Shown here: positions 48,410 to 57,885 of the stretch, piece after piece | Position numbering within the stretch: position 1 is the first letter of the stretch | Layout of the letters: each line of letters opens with the position of its first letter | Notes under the pieces: generated by a model | The model's database searches: none | The model's input: only the letters and a program-made list of their open reading frames with translations | Told to the model about the DNA's origin: nothing | Assembly: GCF_018390555.1 (NCBI RefSeq) | Contig: NZ_JAHBGB010000037.1 | Location: forward strand, 310,001 to 374,000 | Reading direction: 5' to 3' | Length of the DNA: 64,000 nt | Source: Ancylobacter oerskovii | GTDB taxonomy: Bacteria > Pseudomonadota > Alphaproteobacteria > Rhizobiales > Xanthobacteraceae | Made by a program: the position numbers and the translations under genes

Positions 48410-49279
48410 ATGTCCATCTCATCCCGTTCCTTCCTCGCCGCGACGCGGGCGGCGGTTGCCGGCACCGCGCTGGCGCTGCTGCTCGCCAGTCCGGCCGCCT
48501 TCGCCCAAGAGCAGCGTCCGGCGGCGGAGACCATCAAGCGTTTCCAGGTGCCGGAGGCCCGCCAGGCGGTGGCCGTCGCCGAGCGCTATTTCTACGCCAT
48601 CGACAACCGCACCATCGCCAAGCTCGACAAGGAGACCGGCAAGCCGGTGGCCAAATGGGAGGGGCCGAAGGGCGGCCCGATCCTGCATCTCGACAGCGGC
48701 GTGGTCCGCGACGGCAAGCTCTACACCGCCCATTCCAACTATCCCGACTGGCCGATGGTGAGCTCCGTGGAGGTGTGGGACGCCGAGACGCTCAAGCATC
48801 TGGAGAGCCACAGCTTCGGCATCGAGCGCGGCTCCTTCACCTGGCTCGACCGCGACCCGCAGGGGCGCTGGTGGGGCGCCTTCGCCAATTACAACCGGGT
48901 GTTCGACAAGAGCCCGCTGGCCTATGGCAACAAGTTCAACACCCAGATCGTGCGCTTCAACCCCGATTGGAGCGTCGCCGAGGCATGGGTCTACCCGGAT
49001 GCGCTGGTGGCGCGCTTCCAGGACATGAGCAATTCCGGCGGCGCCTTCGGGCCGGACGGGAGACTCTACATCACCGGCCACGACAATGCCGAGCTCTATG
49101 TCGTCGCTCCGCCGGAGATGGGCTCGGTCATGCAGTGGGTGGAGACCATTCCGCTGGAGATCGGCGGGCAGGGCTTCGCCTTCGATCCCGCCGAGCGCGG
49201 CGTGGTGTGGGGTCTGATCCGCAACAAGGCGGGCGGGCCCAACGACGTCACGGTGAGCCGCCTGCCGTCGAAGCCGTGA
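48410..49279 (+). CDS. Secreted beta-propeller-like protein, function unknown
   Basis: A 289-residue exported protein. The signal peptide (about 1-35) ends AFA|QE. The mature part has repeated short Trp/Asp/Gly-containing strands ('YFYAIDNRTIAKLDKETGKPVAKWEG', 'LYTAHSNYPDWPMVSSVEVWDAETLKHLE', 'RLYITGHDNAELYVV') typical of a beta-propeller. Related proteins are sometimes labelled cycloisomerase, without proof. The ATG at 48410 follows AAGGAGACG. It is divergent from icd and ends before a terminator hairpin. Confidence 0.75.
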   Translation: MSISSRSFLAATRAAVAGTALALLLASPAAFAQEQRPAAETIKRFQVPEARQAVAVAERYFYAIDNRTIAKLDKETGKPVAKWEGPKGGPILHLDSGVVRDGKLYTAHSNYPDWPMVSSVEVWDAETLKHLESHSFGIERGSFTWLDRDPQGRWWGAFANYNRVFDKSPLAYGNKFNTQIVRFNPDWSVAEAWVYPDALVARFQDMSNSGGAFGPDGRLYITGHDNAELYVVAPPEMGSVMQWVETIPLEIGGQGFAFDPAERGVVWGLIRNKAGGPNDVTVSRLPSKP

Positions 49280-49303
49280 AACCGGCCGGATAATCGCGCG
49301 GAT

Positions 49304-49329
49304 ACGGGTCCGGCCGCTGCCGGGCCCGT
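49304..49329 (+). terminator. Terminator-like hairpin after the secreted protein gene
   Basis: An 11-bp stem with one G-U pair (49304-49314 with 49319-49329) and a 4-base loop, followed by TCAAATTT. Confidence 0.55.
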
Positions 49330-49431
49330 TCAAATTTGCCCGGACATGCTCTAGGAGAAGCGCATGTCCGAGCTCCGCTTTCCCGTTCCGTCCCTCTTCC
49401 GTCCCGTCCGGCCCGCGCGAGGCGCACGCTG

Positions 49432-50232
49432 ATGCCCGGCGCCGGAACCGACAGCACCCGCCCCTGGCACGAGGGAGGCCCGGTGGTGATCCTCGTCGAG
49501 CCGCAGCTCGGCGAGAATATCGGCGCGGCGGCGCGGGCGATGGGCAATTTCGGCCTGTCGCGCCTTCGTCTCGTCAATCCGCGCGAGGGCTGGCCCAACC
49601 CGAAGGCCGTGACCTTCGCCTCCGGCGCCGACCGCATCCTCGAGAACGCCACGGTGTTCCCGGATGTGCGCTCGGCGGTGGCGGACCTGAAATTCCTCGC
49701 CGCCACCACGGCGCGCGAGCGTGGCATGGCCAAGCCGGTGATGGGGGCCGATGCCATGGCCGCCGACATCGCCGGCCGGCTGGCGGCGGGCGAGGATGCC
49801 GGCCTGCTGTTCGGGCGCGAGCGCACCGGCCTCTATACCGAGGAGGTGTCGCTGGCCGATGCCATCCTCACTTTGCCGGTGAACCCGGCCTTCGCCTCGC
49901 TCAATCTCGGCACCGCCGTCGCGGTCGTCGGCTATGAGTGGTACAAGATCGCCTCCCAGGGCGCCCTGCCTTTCCAGCCGCCGGAGCGCTCGCCGCTCGC
50001 CGACAAGGGCGACCTGTTCGCCTTCTTCGACCATGTGGAGCGCGAGCTGGAGGCGGCCGACTTCTTCCGCTCGCCGGAGAAGCAACCCTCCACCACCCGC
50101 AACATCCGCAACATCTTCCACCGCGTGAACCTGACGCGGCAGGATCTGGCGACGCTGCACGGCGTCGTCACCGCGCTGGTGGAGGGGCGGGAAGGGCGCG
50201 CCGCCCGCAAGGCCAAGCGGGAGGAGGGCTGA
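49432..50232 (+). CDS. trmJ: TrmJ-type tRNA/rRNA 2'-O-methyltransferase (SpoU family)
   Basis: A 266-residue knotted SPOUT methyltransferase. The three SpoU motifs are seen: 'VEPQLGENIGAAARAMGNFGLSRLRLVNPREGWPN', 'GLLFGRERTGLYTEEV' and 'LPVNPAFASLNLGTAVAVVGYE'. TrmJ methylates position 32 of certain tRNAs; assignment as TrmJ rather than another member rests on the N-terminal motif and the C-terminal 'NIFHRVNLTRQDLATLHGVV' block. The ATG at 49432 follows GAGG; a longer frame from 49336 looks non-coding. Confidence 0.9.
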   Translation: MPGAGTDSTRPWHEGGPVVILVEPQLGENIGAAARAMGNFGLSRLRLVNPREGWPNPKAVTFASGADRILENATVFPDVRSAVADLKFLAATTARERGMAKPVMGADAMAADIAGRLAAGEDAGLLFGRERTGLYTEEVSLADAILTLPVNPAFASLNLGTAVAVVGYEWYKIASQGALPFQPPERSPLADKGDLFAFFDHVERELEAADFFRSPEKQPSTTRNIRNIFHRVNLTRQDLATLHGVVTALVEGREGRAARKAKREEG

Positions 50233-50324
50233 CACGCCCTCTGGCGAAGCCGCGCCCGCCTGCCTATCTCCTCCGCCGCCCGGCAATGGGCACCTGTCTG
50301 AAGACGCTTTGAGGAGATGCCGCT

Positions 50325-50552
50325 TTGCGCGTTGCCGCTTCCGAGGTTGTCCGCTGGCTGCGGGACAACGGCCTCAACCCCGCCGACTTCCGCCTCCGGC
50401 TGGAAGCCAAGACCATCACCGCCCAGCGCGACTTGATCAATCTCGCCAGGACCGATGTCGACCCGCACCTCATCGGCAAGGTGTCGCCGACCTCGCGGCC
50501 GGCGCTGGAGGGCATCGAGCTGATCCTCGACGGCCCGATGCCCCGCTTCTGA
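50325..50552 (+). CDS. Small 75-residue protein, function unknown, TTG start
   Basis: Reads from TTG at 50325 (initiator Met) as 'RVAASEVVRWLRDNGLNPADFRLRL', a compact mixed helix/strand protein with no signal or membrane segment. GAGGAG lies eight bases upstream, which supports the TTG; the nearby ATG at 50317 is out of frame. It follows trmJ by 92 bases and converges on dctA. I do not recognise the family. Confidence 0.5.
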   Translation: MRVAASEVVRWLRDNGLNPADFRLRLEAKTITAQRDLINLARTDVDPHLIGKVSPTSRPALEGIELILDGPMPRF

Positions 50553-50567
50553 TGCGCTGAAACGACG

Positions 50568-50590
50568 AACGCGGCCCCGTGGGCCGCGTT
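50568..50590. terminator. Bidirectional terminator between the small gene and dctA
   Basis: AACGCGGCCC (50568-50577) and GGGCCGCGTT (50581-50590) form a perfect 10-bp stem with a 3-base loop between two convergent genes. Confidence 0.7.
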
Positions 50591-50616
50591 CCCTGCTCGC
50601 CAGGATTGCCGACTGC

Positions 50617-51963
50617 CTACTCGGCGGGGGCGGGCGAGGGGGCGATGGCCATTTCCGGCAGCGTCTCCGCCGACGTGGCTTCGCCGGCCAGCGCCCGGCG
50701 CAGCTTGTCGGCGTCGAGTTCGCCTTCCCAGCGGGCAACCACGATGGTCGCCACCGCATTGCCGACGAAATTGGTCAGCGCCCGGCATTCCGACATGAAG
50801 CGGTCGATGCCGAGGATCAGCGCCATGCCGGCGACCGGCACCGAGGGCACCACCGAGAGGGTGGCCGCCAGCGTGATGAAGCCGGCGCCGGTAATGCCCG
50901 CCGCGCCCTTCGAGGAGAGCATGGCGACCAGAAGCAGCAGCACCTGGTCCCACAGGCTCAGCTCGATGCCGGTGGCCTGGGCGATGAACAGCGCCGCCAG
51001 CGTCATGTAGATGTTGGTGCCGTCGAGATTGAAGGAATAGCCGGTCGGGATGACCAGGCCGACCACCGACTTCTTGCAGCCGGCGCGCTCCATCTTCTCC
51101 ATCAGGCTGGGCAGCGCCGCCTCCGAGGAGGAGGTGCCGAGCACCAGCAGCAGCTCTTCCTTGATGTAGCGCAGCAGCGCGAGGATGGAGAAGCCGTTGT
51201 AGCGGGCGACCGCGCCGAGCACCACCAGCACGAACAGCAGGCTGGTGAGGTAGAAGGTGGCGATGAGCATGGCGAGGTTGGCGACCGAGCCGATGCCGTA
51301 TTTGCCGATGGTGAAGGCCATGGCGCCGAAGGCGCCGATCGGCGCGGCCTTCATCAGGATCGACACCAGCTTGAACATCGCCTGCGACAGCGAGGTGAAG
51401 AACTCCATCACCGGATGGCCGCGTTCGCCGATGGCGCCGAGCGCGATGCCGAACAGCACGGCGAAGAACAGCACCTGCAGGATCTCGCCGGAAGCGAGCG
51501 CGCTGGTCGGCGTATTCGGGATGATGTTCATCAGGAAGGCGGTGACCGTCTGGTCATGCGCCTTCTCGGTGTAGCTCGCCACCGCCTTGGGATCGAGCGA
51601 GGCGGGGTCGATGTTCAGGCCGGCGCCGGGCTGCACCACATTGGCGACGATGAGGCCGATGATGAGGGCCAGCGTCGAGAAGGTGAGGAAGTACAGCATC
51701 GCCTTGCCGGCGACCCGCCCGACCTTGCCGAGGTCGCGCATGCCGGCGATGCCGGTGACCACGGTGAGGAAGATCACCGGGGCGATGATCATCTTCACCA
51801 GCTTGATGAAGGCGTCGCCCAGCGGCTTCATGTCGGTGCCGAGCGAGGGATAATAATGACCGAGCGCGATGCCCGCCGCGATGGCGACGAGCACCTGCAC
51901 ATAGAGATGCTGGTAGAATTTCCGGGGCTTGGCCGGAACGGGAGCCGGGATGGCGTGCGCCAT
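50617..51963 (-). CDS. dctA: C4-dicarboxylate transport protein DctA
   Basis: A 448-residue proton symporter of the DAACS family that imports succinate, fumarate and malate. '[21 protein letters not shown]', '[21 protein letters not shown]' and '[27 protein letters not shown]' are the substrate-binding hallmarks (re-entrant loop serines and the NLDGT motif). The ATG at 51963 follows AGGAGG. A sigma-54 promoter lies about 100 bases upstream and the two-component system encoded divergently should activate it. Confidence 0.95.
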   Translation of the reverse strand: MAHAIPAPVPAKPRKFYQHLYVQVLVAIAAGIALGHYYPSLGTDMKPLGDAFIKLVKMIIAPVIFLTVVTGIAGMRDLGKVGRVAGKAMLYFLTFSTLALIIGLIVANVVQPGAGLNIDPASLDPKAVASYTEKAHDQTVTAFLMNIIPNTPTSALASGEILQVLFFAVLFGIALGAIGERGHPVMEFFTSLSQAMFKLVSILMKAAPIGAFGAMAFTIGKYGIGSVANLAMLIATFYLTSLLFVLVVLGAVARYNGFSILALLRYIKEELLLVLGTSSSEAALPSLMEKMERAGCKKSVVGLVIPTGYSFNLDGTNIYMTLAALFIAQATGIELSLWDQVLLLLVAMLSSKGAAGITGAGFITLAATLSVVPSVPVAGMALILGIDRFMSECRALTNFVGNAVATIVVARWEGELDADKLRRALAGEATSAETLPEMAIAPSPAPAE

Positions 51964-52065
51964 GTTGCATTCCTCCTGGGGAACCGTCGTCGCCTCTTTG
52001 CCTGGGCGTCGCTGGGAGCCGTGACTGCATGAAGCTGGCGCGAGCCGCGCCTGCCGCTTCCCTGC

Positions 52066-52080
52066 GCAAGCGGCGTGCCA
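52066..52080 (-). promoter_or_regulatory. Sigma-54 promoter of dctA
   Basis: Read on the minus strand, TGGCAC-N5-TTGC is an exact -24/-12 element with correct spacing. Transcription would start near 52055, giving a leader of about 90 bases. Confidence 0.88.
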
Positions 52081-52105
52081 ATCTCGCGGGAGGAGGGGTT
52101 CCATT

Positions 52106-52118
52106 CAATGCATTGATT
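52106..52118 (-). promoter_or_regulatory. IHF-binding site between the dctA promoter and its activator sites
   Basis: AATCAATGCATTG on the minus strand matches the IHF consensus (WATCAANNNNTTR) exactly, in an AT-rich stretch. It is placed to bend DNA so that DctD bound upstream can touch sigma-54 RNA polymerase. Confidence 0.65.
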
Positions 52119-52162
52119 TATAAGTATTTTTATTGAGGGGCCTTGATCTCTGCTCGACAGTT

Positions 52163-52180
52163 TGTGCGAAAAACCGCACA
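52163..52180. promoter_or_regulatory. DctD-type upstream activator site 1
   Basis: TGTGCG-N6-CGCACA, a perfect dyad, about 90 bp upstream of the sigma-54 element. Confidence 0.75.
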
Positions 52181-52194
52181 GTGCCGCTGAGAGG

Positions 52195-52212
52195 CGTGCG
52201 ATATTCCGCACG
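52195..52212. promoter_or_regulatory. DctD-type upstream activator site 2
   Basis: CGTGCG-N6-CGCACG, a perfect dyad whose centre is 32 bp (three helical turns) from site 1, so both would face the same side of the DNA. It lies 27 bases before the dctB start and might also autoregulate dctBD. Confidence 0.75.
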
Positions 52213-52238
52213 AATGCCTCGGCTCGGAGTTTTCCTGC

Positions 52239-54047
52239 ATGTCCGAACGGCGCCTGTCCGGGCGATTGTCGCGCTGGCTCCTCGCGGGGCTCGGCGTCGC
52301 CGCGCTGCTGGTGGTGCTGGATGCCGCCGCCCGCTATGGCGCCGAGCGCTGGGCGCTGGGGGAGGTGCGGGCCGGAGCCGAGGCGGCGGCCTTGTTCCGC
52401 GCCGCCATGCTGCGCAGCGAGATCGAGAAGCAGCGCACGCTTCCCGTCATCCTGGCGCAGGACCCGGATGTGCGCGCGGCGCTCGAGGAGCGCGATCCGG
52501 CCCGCCTCTCAGCGCTCAATGCCAAGCTGGAGGCGCTGGCCGCCGCCACCCGGGCGGGCGTCATCTATGTGATCGATGCGCGCGGGATCGCCATCGCCGC
52601 CAGCAATTACCGGCTGCCGATCAGCTTCGTCGGCAATGACTATGCCTTCCGGCCCTATTTCACCCGCAGCATGGCGGAGGGAAGCTTCGAGCATTTCGCG
52701 CTCGGCACCGTCAGCCACAAGCCGGGGCTCTACATCGCCAGCCGCATAGGCGCGGCGGCGCAGCCGCTCGGGGTGGTGGTCGCCAAGGCGGAGTTCGACG
52801 ATGTCGAGGCCGATTGGCGCCGGGCCGCCGATCCGACCTTCGTGACGGATCCGCGCGACATAGTGCTGGTGACGAGCGTGCCCGACTGGCGTTTCCGCGC
52901 CACGGTGCCGGTGCCGGCGGAACAGCGCGAGGCGATCCGCGCCAGCCTGCAATTCGGCGATGCTTCCCTCGATCTGCTGCCGCTCCGCTCCGAGGCCGGC
53001 AGCGGCCTGGTGGAATGGCCGCAGGCGTCGGGCGAGCGGGTTTTCGTCGAGGCCTCGGCGCCGGTGCCGACCATCCCCTGGACCCTGCATGTGTTGGAGC
53101 CGGTTTCCGCCACCCGCCAGCTGGCGCGGCTGGCGGCGCGGCTGATCGCGCTCTTGGTCGGCCTCGCCGCCATCGGTGCGGCGACGATATGGCTGATCCG
53201 CCGCCGCCGGCTGGAGGATGAACGGCGCCAGCAGGCAAGCATGCGCCGGGAGCTGGAGAGCCGCGTCGGCGAGCGCACGGCGGAACTGCGCGACGCCAAC
53301 GATCGGCTGCGGGAGGAGATGGAGGAGCGCCGCCGTGCCGAGGCCGCCGCCCGCAGCGCCCAGGACGACCTCGCCCAGGCAAGCAAGCTGGCGCTGCTGG
53401 GGCAGATCGCCGCCAGCGTCGCCCATGAGGTCAACCAGCCGGTCGCCGCCATCCGCACCTTCGCCGACAATGGCGACCGGCTGATCGAGGCCGGTCGGCT
53501 CGACACGGCGCGGGGCAATTTTGCCACCATCGCTTCACTCACCGAGCGCATCGGCGCCATCACGTCGGAGATGCGGGCCTTCGCGCGCAAGAGTCCGGCC
53601 GCGATCGGCCCGGTAGCGTTGCGCCCGGCCATCGAAGGCGCGCTGCTCCTCGTCGGCCATCGCTTGCGGCAGAACGCCATCGACCTGGTGCTCGACCTGC
53701 CGGTGGAGGAGGTGACGGTGAAGGCCGAGCGCTGGCGACTGGAGCAGGTGCTGGTGAACCTGCTGCAGAACGCCATCGAGGCGCTGGCCGGCCGCGACGA
53801 GGCCCGCATCCGCCTCACGGTCCGCGCCACCGCCGCCACGGTTGATCTCAGCGTGGCCGATAACGGGTCCGGCCTGTCGCAAACGGTGCTGGACAATCTC
53901 TTCGTGCCCTTCACCACCACCAAGCCGGACGGGCTCGGGCTCGGCCTCGTGATCTCGCACGACATCGTGGCGGAGTTCGGCGGCACGCTGGCCGCCCGGA
54001 ACGACGGCGGCGCGGTGTTCACTCTCACCTTGCCGAGGCTTGCCTGA
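52239..54047 (+). CDS. dctB: C4-dicarboxylate sensor histidine kinase DctB
   Basis: A 602-residue membrane kinase. Helices at about 14-30 and 301-320 flank a ~270-residue periplasmic double-PAS (dCache) sensor ('[32 protein letters not shown]'). A coiled coil leads to the dimerisation domain with H396 in '[13 protein letters not shown]' and a HATPase domain with '[30 protein letters not shown]'. It senses external C4-dicarboxylates and phosphorylates DctD, encoded by the overlapping next gene. GGAG precedes the ATG. Confidence 0.95.
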   Translation: MSERRLSGRLSRWLLAGLGVAALLVVLDAAARYGAERWALGEVRAGAEAAALFRAAMLRSEIEKQRTLPVILAQDPDVRAALEERDPARLSALNAKLEALAAATRAGVIYVIDARGIAIAASNYRLPISFVGNDYAFRPYFTRSMAEGSFEHFALGTVSHKPGLYIASRIGAAAQPLGVVVAKAEFDDVEADWRRAADPTFVTDPRDIVLVTSVPDWRFRATVPVPAEQREAIRASLQFGDASLDLLPLRSEAGSGLVEWPQASGERVFVEASAPVPTIPWTLHVLEPVSATRQLARLAARLIALLVGLAAIGAATIWLIRRRRLEDERRQQASMRRELESRVGERTAELRDANDRLREEMEERRRAEAAARSAQDDLAQASKLALLGQIAASVAHEVNQPVAAIRTFADNGDRLIEAGRLDTARGNFATIASLTERIGAITSEMRAFARKSPAAIGPVALRPAIEGALLLVGHRLRQNAIDLVLDLPVEEVTVKAERWRLEQVLVNLLQNAIEALAGRDEARIRLTVRATAATVDLSVADNGSGLSQTVLDNLFVPFTTTKPDGLGLGLVISHDIVAEFGGTLAARNDGGAVFTLTLPRLA

Positions 54048-55375
54048 TGGATGTCGCCTTCATCGACGACGACGAGACACTCCGTGCCGCCAATGTGCAG
54101 GCCTTGATGCTGGCCGGCTTCGACGTCGCGGCCTATCCCTCGGCGATGGCGGCGCTGGAGGAGATCGACGCCGATTTTTCCGGCGTGGTCGTCACCGATG
54201 TGCGCATGCCGCGCATCGACGGGCTGGAGCTGTTCCGCCGGCTGAAGCGGATGGATGCCGAGCTGCCGGTCATCCTCATCACCGGTCATGGCGATATCGG
54301 CATGGCGGTGGAGGCGATGCGGGAGGGGGCCTACGACTTCATCGCCAAGCCCTATGCGCTGGACCGCCTGCTGGTGGCGGTGCGCCATGCGCTCGACAAG
54401 CGCCGGCTCGTCCTGGAGAACCGGGCGCTGCGGCGCAAGGCGGAGGCGTCGTCGCCGGATTTGCCGCTGATCGGCGAGGCACCGGTGATGCAGCGGCTGC
54501 GCCAGACGCTGCGGCAGCTCGCCGATGCCGAGATCGACGTACTGGTGGAGGGCGAGACCGGCAGCGGCAAGGAAGTGGTGGCGCAGACGCTGCACCGGTG
54601 GAGCCCGCGGGCGGCGCGTCCCTTCGTGGCGGTGAATTGCGGCGCGCTGCCGGAAAACGTCATCGAGAGCGAACTGTTCGGGCATGAGGCCGGCGCCTTC
54701 ACCGGCGCGCTGAAGAAGCGGGTGGGGCGGGTGGAGCATGCCAGCGGCGGCACGCTGTTCCTCGACGAGATCGAGGCGATGTCGCCGGCGCTGCAGGTGA
54801 AGATGCTGCGGGTGCTGGAAGCGCGCGAGATCACGCCGCTCGGCACCAATGAGGTGCGCCGCGTCGATATTCGCGTGATCGCCGCCTCAAAGACCGATCT
54901 GGCGGAACTGGTGCGGCAGGGCAGCTTTCGCGAGGACCTTTATTACCGGCTGCACATTGCTTTCATCCGCATCCCGCCCTTGCGCGAGCGGCGGGAGGAT
55001 GTGCCGCTGCTGTTCGGGCATTTTCTCGGCCGGGCCGCGAAGCGGTTCCGCCGCGAGCCGCCGCTCATCGATGCCGGCACCCGCCGGCATCTGGATGTGC
55101 ATGACTGGCCGGGCAATGTCCGCGAGCTCGCCCACTACGCCGAGCGTTTCGCACTCGGCCTGATCGCCGAGCCCGCGGCTACGGCCATCGAGGGCGCCAG
55201 CCTGCCGGAGCGGGTCGACGCCTTCGAGGCGGCGCAGATCCGCGAGGCGCTGGCCGCCTGCCGCGGCGACATCCAGGCGACGCTGCGGGCGCTGGGCATT
55301 CCCCGCAAGACGCTTTACGACAAGCTGAAGCGCCACGGCATCGACCAGTCGCGCTTCCGCCTTCCGAATGAGTGA
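54047..55375 (+). CDS. dctD: Sigma-54-dependent response regulator DctD
   Basis: A 442-residue NtrC-family activator: receiver domain with phospho-acceptor D51 ('VVVTDVRMP'), AAA+ domain with Walker A GETGSGKE and the sigma-54 contact loop GAFTGA, and a C-terminal Fis-type helix-turn-helix ('[26 protein letters not shown]'). The ATG overlaps the dctB stop (TGATG). It should bind the two dyads at 52163-52212 and activate dctA. Confidence 0.95.
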   Translation: MDVAFIDDDETLRAANVQALMLAGFDVAAYPSAMAALEEIDADFSGVVVTDVRMPRIDGLELFRRLKRMDAELPVILITGHGDIGMAVEAMREGAYDFIAKPYALDRLLVAVRHALDKRRLVLENRALRRKAEASSPDLPLIGEAPVMQRLRQTLRQLADAEIDVLVEGETGSGKEVVAQTLHRWSPRAARPFVAVNCGALPENVIESELFGHEAGAFTGALKKRVGRVEHASGGTLFLDEIEAMSPALQVKMLRVLEAREITPLGTNEVRRVDIRVIAASKTDLAELVRQGSFREDLYYRLHIAFIRIPPLRERREDVPLLFGHFLGRAAKRFRREPPLIDAGTRRHLDVHDWPGNVRELAHYAERFALGLIAEPAATAIEGASLPERVDAFEAAQIREALAACRGDIQATLRALGIPRKTLYDKLKRHGIDQSRFRLPNE

Positions 55376-55400
55376 CGCCCCGCCGGCCGCGGGGCGTCAC
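55372..55400. terminator. Terminator hairpin between dctD and the convergent fucose operon
   Basis: A 12-bp perfect stem (55372-55383 with 55389-55400) with a 5-base loop. Its left arm includes the dctD stop codon. It is positioned to serve both convergent transcripts. Confidence 0.7.
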
Positions 55401-55408
55401 GGGACGGC

Positions 55409-56719
55409 TCAGGCCGTGCGGGCCAGCGGCGCGGCTTGAGCCGCCGGCGCAAAGGCGAAGGCCTCCAGCGTCTCCGGCTTCATCTCGATGGAGAAGCCGG
55501 GCAGCTTGGGCGGCATGTAGGCGGCGTTCTCGATCACGCAGGGGTCGAGGAAATGCTCGTGCAGGTGGTCGACATATTCGATCACCCGGCCGTCCTTGGT
55601 GCCGGACACCGCGACATAGTCGATCATCGACAGGTGCTGCACATACTCGCACAGGCCGACGCCGCCGGCATGCGGCCACACCGGCAGGCCGTATTTCGCC
55701 GCCACCAGCAGCACCGCCAGCACCTCGTTCAGCCCGCCCATGCGGCAGCTGTCGATCTGCACCACATCGATGGCGCCCTCGGCGATGAACTGCTTGAACA
55801 TGATGCGGTTCTGGCACATCTCGCCGGTCGCCACCTTCACCGGCGCGATGGCCTCGCGGATCTTGCGATGGCCGGCGACGTCGTCGGGGCTGGTCGGCTC
55901 CTCGATGAAGAACGGCTTGGCGAAGGCGAGCTGCTTCACCCAATCGATGGCCTGGCCGACTTCCCACACCTGGTTGGCGTCGATCATCAGATAGCGGTCG
56001 GGCCCGATCACCTCGCGGGCGATGGTGAGGCGGCGGATATCGTCTTCCAGGTCGCGGCCGACCTTCATCTTCACATGGTTGAAGCCGGCGTCGATCGCCT
56101 CCTGGCACAGGCGGCGCAGCTTGGCATCGTCATAGCCGAGCCAGCCGGCCGACGTGGTGTAGCAGGCATAGCCCTCGGCCTCGAGAGTGGCGATGCGCTC
56201 CGCCTTGCCGGCCTCGGCCTTGCGCAGGATGGCGAGGGCGTCGTCGCGGTCGAGCACGTCGGTGAGGTAGCGATAGTCGACGATGTCGGCGATCTCCTCC
56301 GGCGACATGTCGGCGACGAGGCGCCACACCGGCTTGCCGGCCTGCTTGGCGAGCAGGTCCCAGAAGGCATTGACCACCGCGCCGGTGGCGAGGTGCATCG
56401 CGCCCTTCTCCGGGCCGATCCAGCGCAGCTGGCTGTCGCTGGTCAAATGACGCCAGAACTTGCCGGGAGCGGCCCGCACGGTGTCGAGATCGGTGCCGAC
56501 CACCAGATGGCGCATGGCGGCGATCGCCATGCAGCAGATGTCGTTGCCGCGGCCGATGGTGAAGGTGAGGCCATGGCCCTCGAGGCCGGGAGTGTCCGTC
56601 TCGAGGATGACATAGGCCGCGGAATAGTCCGGGTCCGGGTTCATCGCATCCGAGCCGTCCAGCGACAGCGACGTGGGAAAGCGCAGGTCGATGACGCGCA
56701 TATCGGTGATTTTCGCCAT
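55409..56719 (-). CDS. fucD: L-fuconate dehydratase
   Basis: A 436-residue enolase-superfamily (mandelate racemase subgroup) enzyme converting L-fuconate to 2-keto-3-deoxy-L-fuconate. Length and residues match characterised FucD: the KxK motif K217/K219 ('HVKMKVGR'), metal ligands D247, E273 and E300, and the 'WPHAGGVGL' histidine. The first 30 residues 'DMRVIDLRFPTSLSLDGSDAMNPDPDYS' are also typical. It is the last gene of the operon. Confidence 0.93.
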   Translation of the reverse strand: MAKITDMRVIDLRFPTSLSLDGSDAMNPDPDYSAAYVILETDTPGLEGHGLTFTIGRGNDICCMAIAAMRHLVVGTDLDTVRAAPGKFWRHLTSDSQLRWIGPEKGAMHLATGAVVNAFWDLLAKQAGKPVWRLVADMSPEEIADIVDYRYLTDVLDRDDALAILRKAEAGKAERIATLEAEGYACYTTSAGWLGYDDAKLRRLCQEAIDAGFNHVKMKVGRDLEDDIRRLTIAREVIGPDRYLMIDANQVWEVGQAIDWVKQLAFAKPFFIEEPTSPDDVAGHRKIREAIAPVKVATGEMCQNRIMFKQFIAEGAIDVVQIDSCRMGGLNEVLAVLLVAAKYGLPVWPHAGGVGLCEYVQHLSMIDYVAVSGTKDGRVIEYVDHLHEHFLDPCVIENAAYMPPKLPGFSIEMKPETLEAFAFAPAAQAAPLARTA

Positions 56720-56784
56720 GGCGGAGCCTCCGGCAGGATCGATGGGCAGAGATCGGAAATCGGGATGGACGGGATCGGCGCGGA

Positions 56785-57516
56785 TCAGAGTGACCAGCCG
56801 CCGTCGATGGCGATGGCCTGGCCGGTGGTGTAGGTGGCGCCGGCGAGATAGACGGCGAGATCGGCGATCTCTTCCGGCGTGCCGATGCGGCCGATCGGCT
56901 GGCGGGCGATGAAGGCGGCGCGGGTGGTCTCGTAGTCGCCCTGGGCGCGCAGGCGGTCCTGCAGCGAGGGGCTCTCCACCGTGCCGGGGCAGATGGCGTT
57001 GCAGCGGATGTTCTGCGCCACGTAATCGGCGGCCACCGACTTGGTGAGGCCGATCACCGCCGCCTTGGTGACGCTGTAGGCGAAGCGGTTCGGCACGCCT
57101 TTGATCGAGGAGGCGACGGAGGCCATGTTGATAATGGCGCCTTCCTTGCGCGCGAGCATGCCCGGCAGCACGGCGCGGATGGTGCGCACCATCGACTTGA
57201 TGTTGAGGTCGACGGCGAAGTCGAGGTCGCCGTCCTTCATCTCGAGAATGCTGCCGGGATGCACCACGCCGGCGCAGTTGAACAGCACGTCGACCGCGCC
57301 GATGCCGGCGACGAAATCGGCCACCGCCGTGTCGTCGAGCACGTTCAGCCTGGCGGTGACGAGCCGGTCGGAGGCCGGCAGCTCGGCGAGCAGCGCCTCG
57401 TTGATGTCGGTGGCGTACACCTTGGCGCCGGCCGCCAGATAGGCAAGGGCGCTCGCGCGGCCGATGCCCTGCGCGCTCGCGGTGACAAGGACGGTCTTGC
57501 CCTCAAGGTTGGCCAT
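56785..57516 (-). CDS. SDR dehydrogenase, probable 2-keto-3-deoxy-L-fuconate dehydrogenase
   Basis: A 243-residue classical SDR with 'VTASAQGIGRA' (nucleotide site), 'LFNCAGVV' (an NAG variant) and the catalytic Ser and 'YSVTKAAV' Tyr/Lys. It resembles human-DHRS6-like enzymes that oxidise 2-keto-3-deoxy-L-fuconate to the 2,4-diketo acid. The function is inferred from family and from its place directly before fucD (65-base gap). Confidence 0.85.
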   Translation of the reverse strand: MANLEGKTVLVTASAQGIGRASALAYLAAGAKVYATDINEALLAELPASDRLVTARLNVLDDTAVADFVAGIGAVDVLFNCAGVVHPGSILEMKDGDLDFAVDLNIKSMVRTIRAVLPGMLARKEGAIINMASVASSIKGVPNRFAYSVTKAAVIGLTKSVAADYVAQNIRCNAICPGTVESPSLQDRLRAQGDYETTRAAFIARQPIGRIGTPEEIADLAVYLAGATYTTGQAIAIDGGWSL

Positions 57517-57543
57517 GGCCAGTTCTCCGTTCTTCGCTATCGG

Positions 57544-57873
57544 TCAGTCGAGATGGAAGACTTCTTCCGCCATCGCCCACCATTCGCCGTCCTTGCGGGT
57601 GGCGAGCGGGCGCTGGCAGGGAATGGTCAGCTTCCACCATTCCTGGTTCTTCGGGTCGGCGGCCATCCTGGCCATGTCGGCCTCGAAATCGCTGCCGTGA
57701 TACTCCCAGGTGCCGAACAGGATGTTTTCCGGCTCGCGCAGGAAGATGGTGTAGTTGCGGATGTTGCAGCGGGTGATCAGGTCGAGCACTTCCGGCCACA
57801 CGGCGGCGTGCAGCTGCTTGTAGGTCTCGACCATGCCGGGCTCGAGCCCGATCATCATGCCCATGCGTTGCAT
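57544..57873 (-). CDS. L-rhamnose/L-fucose mutarotase (RhaM family)
   Basis: A 109-residue protein of the RhaM (DUF718) family: 'GLEPGMVETYKQLHAAVWPEVLDLI', 'NYTIFLREPENILFGTWEY', 'NQEWWKLTIPCQRPL'. It interconverts sugar anomers, here presumably L-fucose, before oxidation. It lies 12 bases after the lactonase gene in the operon. Confidence 0.9.
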   Translation of the reverse strand: MQRMGMMIGLEPGMVETYKQLHAAVWPEVLDLITRCNIRNYTIFLREPENILFGTWEYHGSDFEADMARMAADPKNQEWWKLTIPCQRPLATRKDGEWWAMAEEVFHLD

Positions 57874-57885
57874 GACAGGCTCCGT

